Positions 8,319 through 18,322 of a stretch of DNA of 62,915 nucleotides are shown piece after piece (position 1 is the first letter of the stretch; the number at the start of each line of letters is the position of its first letter). Source of the DNA: Bacteroidota bacterium (GTDB lineage: Bacteria; Bacteroidota; Bacteroidia; Palsa-965); assembly GCA_013298545.1 (NCBI GenBank), contig JAAFIA010000011.1, positions 1-62,915 on the forward strand, in the 5' to 3' direction. Made by a program: the position numbers and the translations under genes. A model generated the notes under the pieces. That model did not search any database and was not told the origin of the DNA. It saw only the letters and a program-made list of their open reading frames with translations.

Positions 8319-9757
8319 CGATCGGCATACAATGCTTGTGATAACTTCTGCAACTGATCGGCAACCGGAATACCCGGCTCCAAGGCTACCGTATTGGTTC
8401 GGATGCTTGCTTTAAAACCATTGAAATTTTTATTCAAGGCCTGCTCCAATTTCAAATCAAGTCCCTGTACAATTTTTTCGGCCTGACTTAAACTCATATC
8501 GTTCAACGTCATGTAAAAAACCATGCCCGTTTCGACCGAAACAAAATCTTGCGGACTAATTGTTTCGTGAATAATATTAACCAATTCAGTCAGCAATGGT
8601 TTTTTAGAGCGCGTACCCATGCGATGCACCAATTCGTACATATTCTCAATGTATAGCACCGAAACGTTTGTGCGCAGTCCATCAATGCGTTTGAGCCGTT
8701 CCATCGCATAATGCAACATCACGCGCATGGTTTCGAGCGGCACTGTTCCAAAAATATCTTCTGTATCGGCACTCGACGAGAAAAATCCATTGACCGCAGC
8801 CGTTCTACCTTTTTTCGTAAAACGATAGGTATTGATCTGACGCGAAACTAAATACTGCACATCGGTATCTTGCTCGCACGACATACATTTCGCTTTCACA
8901 AACATATCCTGAAAACTACTGCTGCAATTATTGCATTTATTGATGACCGAAGGTTTATCATAATCGACACCAATATGACGCAATTGTTTGTTGCATTTGG
9001 GGCAACTTAATGTGCTGTCAACTGGATTTTTAAATTCGGAAATGGGTCCAATAAACGCACACGGAAAATGATGTACTAAATCTTGCGAAGCAAGGTTTGA
9101 CGAATGGCAATGTGGACAAACTTCGCGGTAGCTGAGATAACCGCCGCTACAATTGTTGCAGAGGTAAACCCGTTCGTGAAAATCGGGCCAGATTAATCCT
9201 TCTTTTTCTGCCCAATCTAAAATATCGAGCACTTGTGCTTCTTCTTGCCGCTCAAAATTGACACTCAATTCGGGATAAGAATAACCAATCACCGAATTGA
9301 CATCGAGCAACGGCGTAAAAACTTTACGTCCACGCGTGAACATAAAATTCAATACTTTCTTAAAAACTTGTGCTTCGTAATTCGTTGGCAAATGCTGATC
9401 GAGTTGGGTACTGAGCATAAACATCTCATCTACTTTTTTCGATACTTCTGCTAAATGGTCGTAAGAAAAAAGAATACCATCGTGAAGCGAATCAATGAGT
9501 GTATCGCGTACTTGACGATGATTGATCAGGAAAATGGGTTTTAAGTACAATTCGGGATTGTAATGTCCACGAATTTTCCGAATTGCCAAGCGTGTAAAAT
9601 CCGGGTCTGACGCATCAATAATTAACGCATCAAAACCAACCAATAATTCCACGCGAAAAGCCATTTGCGCACCAACCAAGCCATAGACTTGATGCCCAAA
9701 CACAATGCGATCGTTGTGCGCTTCTTTTTGCTGTTGAATATTCGTTATCGTCTCCAT
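8315..9757 (-). CDS. Zinc-ribbon (TackOD1-like) protein with receiver-like and degenerate GGDEF-like ends
   Basis: 480 residues, cytosolic. Residues about 30-115 resemble a receiver fold (ALIIDAS strand). The middle carries five CxxC pairs (C200/C203, C214/C217, C252/C255, C275/C278, C291/C294), a multi-zinc-ribbon block like the 'Thaumarchaeal output domain 1' class. Residues about 335-480 look like a degenerate GGDEF domain: the strand NVSVLYIENM is present, but the GGDEF motif position reads VETGMVFYM, so no cyclase activity is expected. It sits between the adaptor and the synthase (gap 3 bp upstream, 4-bp overlap downstream). A regulatory or scaffold role comparable to PilZ or GGDEF parts of alginate and Pel synthases is my inference. 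Confidence 0.65.
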   Translation of the reverse strand: METITNIQQQKEAHNDRIVFGHQVYGLVGAQMAFRVELLVGFDALIIDASDPDFTRLAIRKIRGHYNPELYLKPIFLINHRQVRDTLIDSLHDGILFSYDHLAEVSKKVDEMFMLSTQLDQHLPTNYEAQVFKKVLNFMFTRGRKVFTPLLDVNSVIGYSYPELSVNFERQEEAQVLDILDWAEKEGLIWPDFHERVYLCNNCSGGYLSYREVCPHCHSSNLASQDLVHHFPCAFIGPISEFKNPVDSTLSCPKCNKQLRHIGVDYDKPSVINKCNNCSSSFQDMFVKAKCMSCEQDTDVQYLVSRQINTYRFTKKGRTAAVNGFFSSSADTEDIFGTVPLETMRVMLHYAMERLKRIDGLRTNVSVLYIENMYELVHRMGTRSKKPLLTELVNIIHETISPQDFVSVETGMVFYMTLNDMSLSQAEKIVQGLDLKLEQALNKNFNGFKASIRTNTVALEPGIPVADQLQKLSQALYADR

Positions 9758-9760
9758 GAA

Positions 9761-10846
9761 TCAGTATTTGAATTTACTCACTTCGACACTCATTTTATAA
9801 AACGAACGCCACTTACCACGGTCGAGCGAATCGGCAGGATAAATATCGGCTGCAATGCTTCGTTGCACAGGCTCATAGCGTTTCTGAAATTCCTCTGGAA
9901 GCGGAACAGTTGCATAATAAAAGCGGCGCAAAATACCACGGCTTACTGTGCCATCAGGAAATTTGAGTTTGAGTTCGTCGCCTTCTTTAAAATACTCCAG
10001 ATCGTCTTGATTGAAAAACGCACGGATGTAAATGGGCGAATTTCGGTGAATCGACATGATGATTTCTGAACGCAAGGCCGTTTCAAAGGCGCGTATATAA
10101 ATGCGATTGATCGAACCATCGATTGGCGATAAATGCCAACGCACACGATTTTCATAATCGCCGCCATTTCCTCCACCCATACTTCCTTGTGCACTTTTCT
10201 TGATCGGTTGCTCTTTGCCTTTCATGGCGAGCAATTCACGAATCAAACGTTCTAGCTCTCGATTTTCGGCTTCGAGTTGTGCTGTTTCTGCTTTCAGTTT
10301 ATTCAGTTCATCTTGCCGCATATCCAAACGCGCCAACGGCAACGCGTCGAGGATCACTTCGTTTTTCAGTTTCGGAATTTCAGCTTCCAATTGCTTGATG
10401 CGGTCTTGTTTGCTGCGGATGTCGGTATTGTTGACCACAATTTTACGCTTGAGACCATATACTTCGCGATCAATCCAATCCAAGCCAGTTCCTCCTTCGC
10501 TTTGCAGGGCAATAGCTGCCGCCGCACCGCCACCGCCAAGCATATCGTCTTCATCCTCCACATACATAAAAAGTGTATCGCCCATGCGCACCGTATCGTC
10601 TTCGCCAATGTAGTATTTCAGAATACGGCTATCATCCAAATTTCGGATGTTGATATTCTCATATAAAACTTGTCCATTGGCTTCAACAAAAAAGATGCGG
10701 TTAAACACATACCAACCCACAAAAATTAAAAGCGAAGAAAGAAACACCAAATAAACCCACCGATCCCAGTTGATGGATTTGCGTCTCTCAACGTCGGGCA
10801 TGACCCGAATCGAAGCTCCTTTGCGTTTAAAGCTGAGACTTTTCAT
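9761..10846 (-). CDS. HlyD-like membrane fusion (adaptor) protein
   Basis: 361 residues. A short basic N terminus is followed by one membrane helix (about residues 30-50, YLVFLSSLLIFVGWYVF). A barrel-sandwich half then follows (ILKYYIGEDDTVRMGDTLF), a coiled-coil hairpin at about 125-205 rich in Glu/Lys/Leu heptads, and a beta-barrel region (LSPIDGSINRIYI, EGDELKLKFPDG). This is the layout of HlyD/EmrA adaptors and of the periplasmic part of Alg44. It should bridge the inner-membrane synthase to the TolC-like channel encoded 3 bp upstream. No ABC or RND pump is encoded nearby, so the partner is presumably the GT2 synthase. Confidence 0.82.
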   Translation of the reverse strand: MKSLSFKRKGASIRVMPDVERRKSINWDRWVYLVFLSSLLIFVGWYVFNRIFFVEANGQVLYENINIRNLDDSRILKYYIGEDDTVRMGDTLFMYVEDEDDMLGGGGAAAAIALQSEGGTGLDWIDREVYGLKRKIVVNNTDIRSKQDRIKQLEAEIPKLKNEVILDALPLARLDMRQDELNKLKAETAQLEAENRELERLIRELLAMKGKEQPIKKSAQGSMGGGNGGDYENRVRWHLSPIDGSINRIYIRAFETALRSEIIMSIHRNSPIYIRAFFNQDDLEYFKEGDELKLKFPDGTVSRGILRRFYYATVPLPEEFQKRYEPVQRSIAADIYPADSLDRGKWRSFYKMSVEVSKFKY

Positions 10847-10849
10847 GCG

Positions 10850-12979
10850 TTAACGATCCTTCTTTTTGGCGTCCAGTTCTTGCAAGGTTTCGAAATCGTG
10901 GACTGCGATTCCGGGCAATTTAATTTTTTCGGCAAGCAACAGCAGAAAATCGTCAAACGATTCGCGCGTTGCAAAATCTTTGGTGCGAATGGCAAGGATT
11001 GTTTTTTCAGAAGACAAGGCGCGTTCTTCGCTCGTTTTGGCTACAACCTTATCGACATTGGTTTGCTCATACGCCATCACATACACACGATCGGTGAGTG
11101 GATAAAGCCGTACCAGAAAATCGGATGGATAAAAAACGGGAATAGAAACGTTGAGTTGCAAATTTTTATTGGTGCAAAATATCCGAATCGCTTCAACCAT
11201 CACGATGTATTGATCCAAATAAGTCGATTTATTCTTATCCCAATCGGCAAACGTATGTGGCTCAACGTCGAGATGAATGGCACTGATGGCTGGGTTTCCC
11301 AATACGCGCAACAAGGAATCGAGATACGCGGCGGGATTTTTTCGGGTTAACAATTTATTTTCACCAATGAGCAATTCAACCGTAATTCCTGCGCGTTTCA
11401 AGGAATCGATCAATACACGGGTGCGCTCGTGCGCTGCTTTTGTACCGCCAGCAGAAACGATGGCCGTAGAAAAAGAATTGGTGCGTAAGGAATTTGTAAT
11501 GAATCCGGCAGTATGTTTCTCAGACGATTTAGACCAGATGTAAATGCTGCGATCGAAGGCGCGCAAAGGCTGAACCAAGGCTTGCGGTGTGTAAGGAATC
11601 AAATACGAACTAACAGGAACGCCCGGAACATCGAGCATAATATCGAGCAAGGATAAATAAAGTTGCTGCCGAATATCGAGCAGTTCAACATCAAGCTGCA
11701 TGAGTTGATCGAGCAAGTTGAGTGCTGTAACGGGATTGAATTCCAGATCGCCAAACTGTTGTTTCACGCGCTCAATGCGAATCAGTTCGATAAACTGACG
11801 GCGCTTTTCCTGAAACGATTCGTATTGTTTGAGTTTGTAGCGAAAGGTGTAGAGTAAATTGGCCAAATGAAAAGCGCGTTCATTGGAACTTTGTGTTTGC
11901 TGTTGTTGCAATTCTGCGCGTTGTGCATCAATTAAACGTTCGGTTTCGGCACGACCAAAATAAAGTGGCATCGAAAAATTAACACCCGCCGAAAAAAAGT
12001 TGCGGCTATCAGCAGTTACAATTGTTGGATCGTAATAATTGTAGCGCAACGAAACACTTAACCGAATATCGTTGATGCGTTTCTGATCGATGGCTAAATT
12101 TTCGAGAATGAGTCTATTGATGCTATCGCCTGAAACGGTTGAGCCGGATGCCGCAAACAATACACGCGAATCAATATCAAAAACAGGAAGTGGGTCTTTC
12201 GGAAAAAGGGAGTCGTTGATGATGGATTTCAATTGTTCGTTGTAACCAGCATACAAACGCAGCATGGCATCAATATCGGCTTGCTGTTGTTGAACATCCA
12301 ATACTTCGGTATAAGAAATAGCATGTTGTGCGTAGAGGTCATAAACGACAAGCAATTTTTTCTGACAGAGTTCGCGGCGTTGTTTGAGCAATTCGACCTT
12401 GTGTAAGTTGAATGCGAAAATCAGGGTGTTGTACGTTTGCAAACGGGCATCGGATGATACAGCCATTTGCTGTTTGATTTGTGCAATCTGAATTTGATTG
12501 TCGATTTGATCAATTTTATTTCGGTTTTCGTACAAGCCGCCATCGAGTAAATTCCATTCAATACCAGCCTGAATGCGGCGGCGGTAAATGAGATCGTCTT
12601 CGCCGGTTGGGCCAACGCCAAAATTTTCGATGTAATTGCCATTAACAACAAGTCCTTTATCGGAAGCTAATTGTTGGCGGCGTATTTCGAGTACGCATTG
12701 CGCGTAGGGCGCGCGATTGGAATCGGGGAGTTGTTGGTCGTAGAGCTGGGTGGCTTGCGCGAGGGGCGCGTCGGGGCGGGTGCGTGTTGCATACCCGTTT
12801 GATTGCACCCACAATGTTGTTAGCTGTTGAATGCCTTGCCCAACAAGACTATCGCGTGTTTGTGCGGATGTGAAAAGTGGGCATATACACGCAGCAACCA
12901 ACACCCAAAAGGTGAGGCACGATTTCAGACAATACCAAGAAATTTGGTTTATCTGTTTTGAAGCAGCGTAAACGTGCAT
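10850..12979 (-). CDS. TolC-family outer membrane channel fused to a GH18-like TIM-barrel domain
   Basis: 709 residues from this ATG; an in-frame ATG lies 25 codons upstream, but this start places a signal peptide (hydrophobic LTFWVLVAACICPLF) near the N terminus. Residues about 45-465 are an outer-membrane efflux protein with two long helical repeats and strands such as DLIYRRRIQAGIEW and SLRYNYYDP. From about residue 475 a different domain begins with eight beta-strand-like segments in order, among them IYIW, AIVSAG, VELLIG, IHLDVEPH, LNVSIP, VYVMAYE, TILAIR and IAVHDFE. DVE (D571, E573) corresponds to the end of the GH18 DxxDxDxE motif, and MAYE to the later MxYD strand. A channel carrying a periplasmic glycosidase-like barrel is unusual and fits a polysaccharide exporter. 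Confidence 0.72.
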   Translation of the reverse strand: MHVYAASKQINQISWYCLKSCLTFWVLVAACICPLFTSAQTRDSLVGQGIQQLTTLWVQSNGYATRTRPDAPLAQATQLYDQQLPDSNRAPYAQCVLEIRRQQLASDKGLVVNGNYIENFGVGPTGEDDLIYRRRIQAGIEWNLLDGGLYENRNKIDQIDNQIQIAQIKQQMAVSSDARLQTYNTLIFAFNLHKVELLKQRRELCQKKLLVVYDLYAQHAISYTEVLDVQQQQADIDAMLRLYAGYNEQLKSIINDSLFPKDPLPVFDIDSRVLFAASGSTVSGDSINRLILENLAIDQKRINDIRLSVSLRYNYYDPTIVTADSRNFFSAGVNFSMPLYFGRAETERLIDAQRAELQQQQTQSSNERAFHLANLLYTFRYKLKQYESFQEKRRQFIELIRIERVKQQFGDLEFNPVTALNLLDQLMQLDVELLDIRQQLYLSLLDIMLDVPGVPVSSYLIPYTPQALVQPLRAFDRSIYIWSKSSEKHTAGFITNSLRTNSFSTAIVSAGGTKAAHERTRVLIDSLKRAGITVELLIGENKLLTRKNPAAYLDSLLRVLGNPAISAIHLDVEPHTFADWDKNKSTYLDQYIVMVEAIRIFCTNKNLQLNVSIPVFYPSDFLVRLYPLTDRVYVMAYEQTNVDKVVAKTSEERALSSEKTILAIRTKDFATRESFDDFLLLLAEKIKLPGIAVHDFETLQELDAKKKDR

Positions 12980-13146
12980 AGTAGGGCCTTCAAGGGTCTG
13001 AAGGTGCTGTTGGGTGTTTAAAGCCGGACGAAAATACAAAAAAACCCTATTCATCCGATAAAATGGGCTTTAGAGCTAACGAAACAATTGATTCAAAGCA
13101 ATTTTATGCAGCTTGTACGTTTACCTGCAAAAGCGAAACCAATCGG

Positions 13147-13176
13147 TTTGTGTAGTGCGGAGAATCAGTATCTTTG
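13147..13176 (+). promoter_or_regulatory. Promoter of tatC (TTTG-N18-TATCTTTG)
   Basis: TTTG at 13147-13150 and TATCTTTG at 13169-13176 match the Bacteroidota primary-sigma consensus (-33 TTG, -7 TAnnTTTG) with 18 bp between. The box ends 7 bp before the ATG at 13184, giving a very short or no leader, and it excludes the upstream in-frame start at 13088. Confidence 0.7.
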
Positions 13177-13183
13177 CGCGCCA

Positions 13184-14038
13184 ATGTTGAAATTCCTTTT
13201 CGGAAAACCAGATGCTCCTGCGGGAGAAACGTCCTTTCTCGGACATGTTGCGGTATTGCGTCGTCATTTGATGCGCTCGGCACTGGTCATTTTTGCGCTG
13301 ATGTTTGTCGGTTTTTTCGACAATGAAATTTTTGGTGTGGATCTGATTTTCGATAAAATTTTATTTGGCCCAAAACGCCCAGATTTCCCAACATACACAG
13401 CACTTTGCGATGTATCACAACGCTTAGGGATGGGCGATATGTTATGCTTCCATGATTTCGACATCAAGTTGATTAACTTGACCATGACAGGTCAGTTTAC
13501 GTTGGATATGTGGGCGGCTTTCATTGCGGGTTTGGTGGTTGGTTTTCCGTATTTGCTTTGGGAATTGTGGCGTTTTGTAAAACCGGCGTTGAAAGCGAAC
13601 GAAATTAAATCGGCGCGTGGCTTTATTTTTTATGCGTCGATGTTGTTTTTTATGGGTGTTGGCTTTGGGTATTTTATCGTTTGCCCCATGGCGATTTATT
13701 TTCTGATGAATTATCAGGCGAGTGCGCAGATTGTGAATACGATTGACATTGATTCGTACATTGATTTAATTACGATGATGGTTTTGGTCATGGGGTTGGT
13801 TTTTGAATTGCCGATCATCATCTATTTCCTTTCGCGTTTTGGTGTTGTAACGGCAGAATTTATGCGCCGTCACCGCAAACATGCGTTGATTGTTATTCTC
13901 ATTGCGGCGGCGATCATCACACCGACAACAGATATTTTCACACAAATGCTTGTCGCGTTTCCACTCTGGCTCTTGTTTGAGGTGAGTGTACTCGTTGCGC
14001 GTCGTGTAGAGAAACGACGTGTTGCAGCAGGTTTGTAA
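13184..14038 (+). CDS. tatC: Sec-independent protein translocase TatC
   Basis: 284 residues with six membrane segments. Family features are FLGHVAVLRRHLMRSA at the N terminus (the conserved helical LxELRxR-like stretch), FPYLLWELWRFVKPAL (the conserved F-P-x-x-x-x-E-x-W-x-F-x-x-P-x-L loop) and the last pair of helices beginning ALIVILIAAAIITP. TatC is the twin-arginine signal receptor that exports folded proteins. I start at 13184 rather than 13088 because the promoter lies between the two. The large loop after helix 1 (about residues 45-95) is longer than in E. coli, as is usual in this phylum. No tatA/B is in the window. Confidence 0.95.
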   Translation: MLKFLFGKPDAPAGETSFLGHVAVLRRHLMRSALVIFALMFVGFFDNEIFGVDLIFDKILFGPKRPDFPTYTALCDVSQRLGMGDMLCFHDFDIKLINLTMTGQFTLDMWAAFIAGLVVGFPYLLWELWRFVKPALKANEIKSARGFIFYASMLFFMGVGFGYFIVCPMAIYFLMNYQASAQIVNTIDIDSYIDLITMMVLVMGLVFELPIIIYFLSRFGVVTAEFMRRHRKHALIVILIAAAIITPTTDIFTQMLVAFPLWLLFEVSVLVARRVEKRRVAAGL

Positions 14039-14058
14039 ACTAATCCAATACTTTTCGC

Positions 14059-14403
14059 ATGGCTGAACTGGTTCAAGAATTTAACGATTACCGCGAACGC
14101 ATGAACGAGCGGATTCTCGGTGCTGATAATTTGGTGCTGAAACGTTTATTCAACCTCGATACCAACACCTATCAAGATGGTGCATTATCGGCCAAAACCA
14201 AAGAAATGCTTGGCTTGGTTGCGTCTATGGTTTTGCGTTGCGACGATTGCATCAAATACCATTTGGGAAAATGCCACGAGCTTGGCGTAACCACACCCGA
14301 AATGTTTGAAATTTTTGCCGTTGCGAATATTGTTGGTGGTACCATTGTTATTCCGCACACCCGCCGCGCGGTGGAGTATTGGGAAGCATTAATGGCGGGT
14401 TAA
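14059..14403 (+). CDS. Carboxymuconolactone decarboxylase / AhpD-like protein
   Basis: 114 residues, all helical and cytosolic. The active-site-like CDDCIKYH (CxxC followed by His) and the helix GVTTPEMFEIFAVANIVGG mark the CMD/AhpD alkylhydroperoxidase-like family. The redox-active Cys pair suggests a thiol-dependent peroxidase or disulfide-shuttle role rather than the pathway enzyme the family is named for. It follows tatC by 20 bp on the same strand and precedes the acetyltransferase by 11 bp. Confidence 0.85.
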   Translation: MAELVQEFNDYRERMNERILGADNLVLKRLFNLDTNTYQDGALSAKTKEMLGLVASMVLRCDDCIKYHLGKCHELGVTTPEMFEIFAVANIVGGTIVIPHTRRAVEYWEALMAG

Positions 14404-14414
14404 AACAACAACGT

Positions 14415-15017
14415 ATGTTTGATACAACCAAACACATTGTACTGGAAGATGAACGTGTGTTGTTGCGTCCGTTGACGGCAGCAGATCGCATCCACTTTGT
14501 TCCATTTTCGCAACACGAACCAGAAATCTGGAAGTACTCACTCGTAGGTGCGGCGGGCGATGCGGAGCTTGATTACTATTTACAACTCGCGCTCGACAAT
14601 CATCAAAAAGGGATTGAATATCCGTTTATTGTGTTTGATAAAAAAACACAGGAGTATGCGGGCAGTACCCGTTTTTACGACATCAACAATGCGTTTCAAA
14701 CAGTTCAGTTGGGTTATACGTGGTATGGCAAAAAATTTCAGGGAACTGGTTTAAATAAGCATTGCAAACTCGTGTTATTTCGTTTTGCGTTTGAAGAACT
14801 AAACATGGTTCGTGTGGAGTTGCGCGCAGATTATGAAAACAAACGAAGCATTGCCGCCATGAAACGAATCGGTTGTGTAGAAGAAGGTGTTTTGCGCCAA
14901 AATATGCCACGACCAGGAACCGGTCGCCGCGATAGCATTGTTTTGAGTATGCTGAAAGAGGAATGGTTGCACGGCGGCAAAGATGCTTTGCAAAAACAAA
15001 TTGATGGGTTGCGCTAA
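14415..15017 (+). CDS. GNAT family N-acetyltransferase (RimJ/RimL type)
   Basis: 200 residues. VLLRPLTAADRIHF at the N terminus, the central YGKKFQGTGLNK loop (acetyl-CoA-binding QxxGxG/A variant) and NKRSIAAMKRIGCVEEGVLRQ are the signature blocks of the RimJ/RimL-like GNATs. These acetylate N-terminal amines of ribosomal proteins, other proteins or small amines; the target is not predictable. I start at MFDTTKHIVL because the earlier in-frame ATG falls inside the preceding gene. Confidence 0.87.
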   Translation: MFDTTKHIVLEDERVLLRPLTAADRIHFVPFSQHEPEIWKYSLVGAAGDAELDYYLQLALDNHQKGIEYPFIVFDKKTQEYAGSTRFYDINNAFQTVQLGYTWYGKKFQGTGLNKHCKLVLFRFAFEELNMVRVELRADYENKRSIAAMKRIGCVEEGVLRQNMPRPGTGRRDSIVLSMLKEEWLHGGKDALQKQIDGLR

Positions 15018-15107
15018 ATTTTATTGTTCATTCGCCGCCAAAAGTGAAAAAGTACGGCATCGAAATTGTATATTCGTGGTGCGAAAATTGCCCCACTTCA
15101 ATTTCAA

Positions 15108-17561
15108 ATGAACCGATTTCTACTTTTCTTAGTTTTTCTATTTTCAATTAGCGTTCACGCGCAGGTTACGACGCGCGTTACGGGAAAGGTGTATGATGTT
15201 GAAACGCTTGAACCGCTTCCGTTTGTGAATGTGGCGTTTAAAGGGACAAATATCGGAACGGCTTGTGATGTGGAAGGAAAATTCACCATTACTACGTTTC
15301 AGAAAGTCGATTCTATTTTAGCCATGTACATTGGTTACACGCCAACGGTGATGGCCATTAAATACGGGCAAACACAAACGCTTAATATTCCGCTCAAGAA
15401 GGCTAGTTTTACAACTAAGGAAGTGGTGATTACACCTGGTGAAAATCCGGCATTTCGTATTTTACGTGGTGTCTGGGCGCATAAACCGGATAATGACAAG
15501 GAAAAATTATCGGCGTATGAATATGAGGTGTATAACAAACTGGAGTTTGACTTAAACAACATTGACGAAGATTTTAAAAAGCGAAAAGTTTTAAAACCGG
15601 TCGATTTTATTTTCGATCATATCGACAGTGCTAATCCGACGGAGAAGCCACACTTGCCCTTATTTTTCAGCGAATCGATTTCGGATTTTTATTACCGCAA
15701 GAATCCAAAGATTCGCAAAGAGGTCATCAAAGGTTCGCGTGTTTCGGGTGTTCAGGATGCAAGCATTTCGCAGTTTACGGGCGAGATGTACCAGAACGTA
15801 AACATTTACGATAACAACATGATTGTTTTCGGTAAAACGTTTGTGAGTCCGATTTCGGAAAACGGAATTTTCTACTACCGCTATTATTTGATTGATAGCA
15901 TGGATGTGGAAGGTACGTGGTGTTACCACATTCAGTTTAAGCCAAAACGAAAGCAGGAATTGTTGTTTGAAGGAAACATGTGGATTGCGGATACGAGTTT
16001 TGCGGTGAAGCGGATTGAAATGGCGATTACAGAAGATGCCAACATCAATTACGTCAATTCGTTTTGGGTGGTTGAAGATTATGAGCGTGTGGGCGATGCG
16101 TGGATGATGAAGAAAGAAAAAGTAGTGGCCGATTTTTCGATTCGCGATAAAAAAATGGGGGTGTATGGGCGCAAGACAACGTCGTATCGAAACATTGTTG
16201 TAAACAAAGAACGTGAAGATGAATTTTATACACGTTCCGAAAATTTGGTGGTCGAGAAAGGTGCGGAGGCGCGCGATGAAACATTCTGGCAACAATCGCG
16301 GCACGATTCGCTCTCGCATACGGAACAAGGAATTTATACGATGATTGATTCGGTTCAACATTTGCCGATTTATAAAACATGGGAAGACATTGTTATTTTC
16401 TTGTATTCGGGTTATAAAATTGTTGGTCCGGTAGAGATTGGGCCTTGGTACAAGATGGTTTCGGGCAATCAGATTGAGGGGGTGCGGTTGCGCGTGGGGG
16501 GAAGAACGAGCAATAGCTTCAGTCGGTGGGTCGAGTTTAGTGGGTATGCGGCTTATGGATTAAAAGACGAGCAGTTTAAGTACAATGCTTCGTTCAAAAC
16601 ATTCATCACCAAAAAACCGCGGCAGCTTACCGGAATAAATTATAAAAATGATTACGAAATTCTGGGACTAAGCAACAATGCGTTTACTAGCGACAATGTG
16701 CTTGCGAGTATTTTCCGTACTACGCCGTTGAACAACATGACGCGCGTGGAGCAATACGAATTGTGGTACGAGCGCGATTTATTCAATGGGTTCAATGCTC
16801 GTTTGTCGTTTGCAAACCGGAATATGTCGCCGCTCGGTGGTTCGGTTTATGAATTTGTGAATGATGATCAAACAATGGGTTTTACGCCGGGCATTACCAC
16901 AACCGAAGCGCGACTGGGTTTACGTTTTGCTTACGATGAAAAATTTATCGAAGGTGTTTTTACGCGTACGAGTGTGGGTACGCGCTGGCCTGTTTTGCAA
17001 CTGCAATACGTTGCTGGATTTAAAGGGCTTTTGGGTGGCGATTATGCTTACCAACGCGCCAGTTTGAATGTGGATGATCGCTTGCGTTTTAATCCATTTG
17101 GATATTTGAATTACATCATCGAGGCGGGAAAAATTTGGGGAACCGTTCCTTTTCCATTGCTTGTTCAACATACCGGAAATCAAACCTTGGTGTACGATTG
17201 GTCGGCATTCAATACCATGAATTATTTTGAATTTGCAAGCGATCAATATGTGCAAGTCAATTTGATTCATCACTTCGATGGGTTTTTCTTCAATAAAATT
17301 CCCTTGTTGCGAAAACTGAAATGGCGCGAAGTAGCTTCGTTCCGCGCGGTGTATGGAAGCGTGAGCGATACCAATAAGGATGAATTGCTTTTCCCGGGAA
17401 CACTCTTCACACTCAATCGCGGGCCGTATATGGAAACTGGCGTGGGTATCGAAAATATTTTCCGCTTTTTCCGTGTCGATTATTTCTGGCGCTTGAATTA
17501 TTTGGACAATCCGGGTGTTAAAAAATTCGGATTGCGTTTTTCGCTTCAGATTTTATTCTAA
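15108..17561 (+). CDS. DUF5686 family outer membrane protein with carboxypeptidase-regulatory domain
   Basis: 817 residues starting [13 protein letters not shown], a clear signal peptide cleaved after VHAQ. Residues about 22-105 are a carboxypeptidase D regulatory-like beta-sandwich ([29 protein letters not shown]), the plug-associated domain of many Bacteroidota barrels. The rest matches the DUF5686 class: a central soluble part and a C-terminal half rich in alternating aromatic beta strands ending in LRFSLQILF, typical of an outer membrane beta-barrel. The function is not established; it may serve in envelope transport or assembly. The next gene downstream is lptB. Confidence 0.82.
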   Translation: MNRFLLFLVFLFSISVHAQVTTRVTGKVYDVETLEPLPFVNVAFKGTNIGTACDVEGKFTITTFQKVDSILAMYIGYTPTVMAIKYGQTQTLNIPLKKASFTTKEVVITPGENPAFRILRGVWAHKPDNDKEKLSAYEYEVYNKLEFDLNNIDEDFKKRKVLKPVDFIFDHIDSANPTEKPHLPLFFSESISDFYYRKNPKIRKEVIKGSRVSGVQDASISQFTGEMYQNVNIYDNNMIVFGKTFVSPISENGIFYYRYYLIDSMDVEGTWCYHIQFKPKRKQELLFEGNMWIADTSFAVKRIEMAITEDANINYVNSFWVVEDYERVGDAWMMKKEKVVADFSIRDKKMGVYGRKTTSYRNIVVNKEREDEFYTRSENLVVEKGAEARDETFWQQSRHDSLSHTEQGIYTMIDSVQHLPIYKTWEDIVIFLYSGYKIVGPVEIGPWYKMVSGNQIEGVRLRVGGRTSNSFSRWVEFSGYAAYGLKDEQFKYNASFKTFITKKPRQLTGINYKNDYEILGLSNNAFTSDNVLASIFRTTPLNNMTRVEQYELWYERDLFNGFNARLSFANRNMSPLGGSVYEFVNDDQTMGFTPGITTTEARLGLRFAYDEKFIEGVFTRTSVGTRWPVLQLQYVAGFKGLLGGDYAYQRASLNVDDRLRFNPFGYLNYIIEAGKIWGTVPFPLLVQHTGNQTLVYDWSAFNTMNYFEFASDQYVQVNLIHHFDGFFFNKIPLLRKLKWREVASFRAVYGSVSDTNKDELLFPGTLFTLNRGPYMETGVGIENIFRFFRVDYFWRLNYLDNPGVKKFGLRFSLQILF

Positions 17562-17581
17562 TACATTTTATTGCTATTCGT

Positions 17582-18316
17582 ATGCTGATACTGGGTGCTG
17601 AAAATATTATTAAAACGTACAAAAAACGTACGGTTGTCAAAGGCGTTTCAATCGAAGTGCGACAAGGGGAAATTGTTGGTTTGCTTGGCCCAAACGGTGC
17701 GGGAAAAACAACTTCTTTTTATATGATTGTGGGCATGATTCGCCCCAATTCGGGACGTATTTATTTACAAGATCAAGACATCACCAGCGAGCCGATGTAC
17801 CGCCGTGCACAACTCGGAATCGGTTATCTGGCGCAGGAAGCATCGGTTTTTCGTAAATTGAGTGTCGAAGATAATATCCTTTCGGTTTTGGAAATGACGA
17901 AGCTAACCAAGGCCGAACAAATCAAAAAGCGCGATAGTTTGTTGGATGAATTTGGCTTGAATCACATTCGCAAAAACATGGGCGATAGTCTTTCTGGTGG
18001 CGAACGCCGCCGCACTGAAATTGCCCGCGCGCTGGCAACCGATCCGAAATTTATTTTACTCGACGAGCCTTTTGCGGGTGTCGATCCGATTGCGGTTGAA
18101 GATATTCAGTCGGTGGTATCGAGTCTGAAACGAAAAAATATTGGTATTCTCATTACCGACCACAATGTGCACGAAACACTGGCCTTGGTCGATCGTGCTT
18201 ATTTGTTGTTTGAAGGAAGTATTTTGAAAGCTGGAACAGCCGAAGAATTGGCTGCCGACGAACAAGTGCGCCGTGTTTATCTTGGAAAAAATTTCGAGTT
18301 GCGACGCAATACTTAA
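17582..18316 (+). CDS. lptB: LPS export ABC transporter ATPase LptB
   Basis: 244 residues. Walker A is GPNGAGKTT (about 35-43), the signature is LSGGERRR (about 138), and Walker B is [13 protein letters not shown]. The '[15 protein letters not shown]' stretch is specific to LptB. It powers extraction of lipopolysaccharide from the inner membrane by LptFG and its passage along the Lpt bridge. No other lpt gene is in the window. The next gene begins 6 bp after the stop. Confidence 0.95.
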   Translation: MLILGAENIIKTYKKRTVVKGVSIEVRQGEIVGLLGPNGAGKTTSFYMIVGMIRPNSGRIYLQDQDITSEPMYRRAQLGIGYLAQEASVFRKLSVEDNILSVLEMTKLTKAEQIKKRDSLLDEFGLNHIRKNMGDSLSGGERRRTEIARALATDPKFILLDEPFAGVDPIAVEDIQSVVSSLKRKNIGILITDHNVHETLALVDRAYLLFEGSILKAGTAEELAADEQVRRVYLGKNFELRRNT

Positions 18317-18322
18317 GCTGAC

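Noticed and set aside
15660..16361. A 233-codon minus-strand open frame inside the DUF5686 gene.
   Set aside because: Its composition is that of a reverse-strand shadow; the plus-strand gene is full length and well supported.
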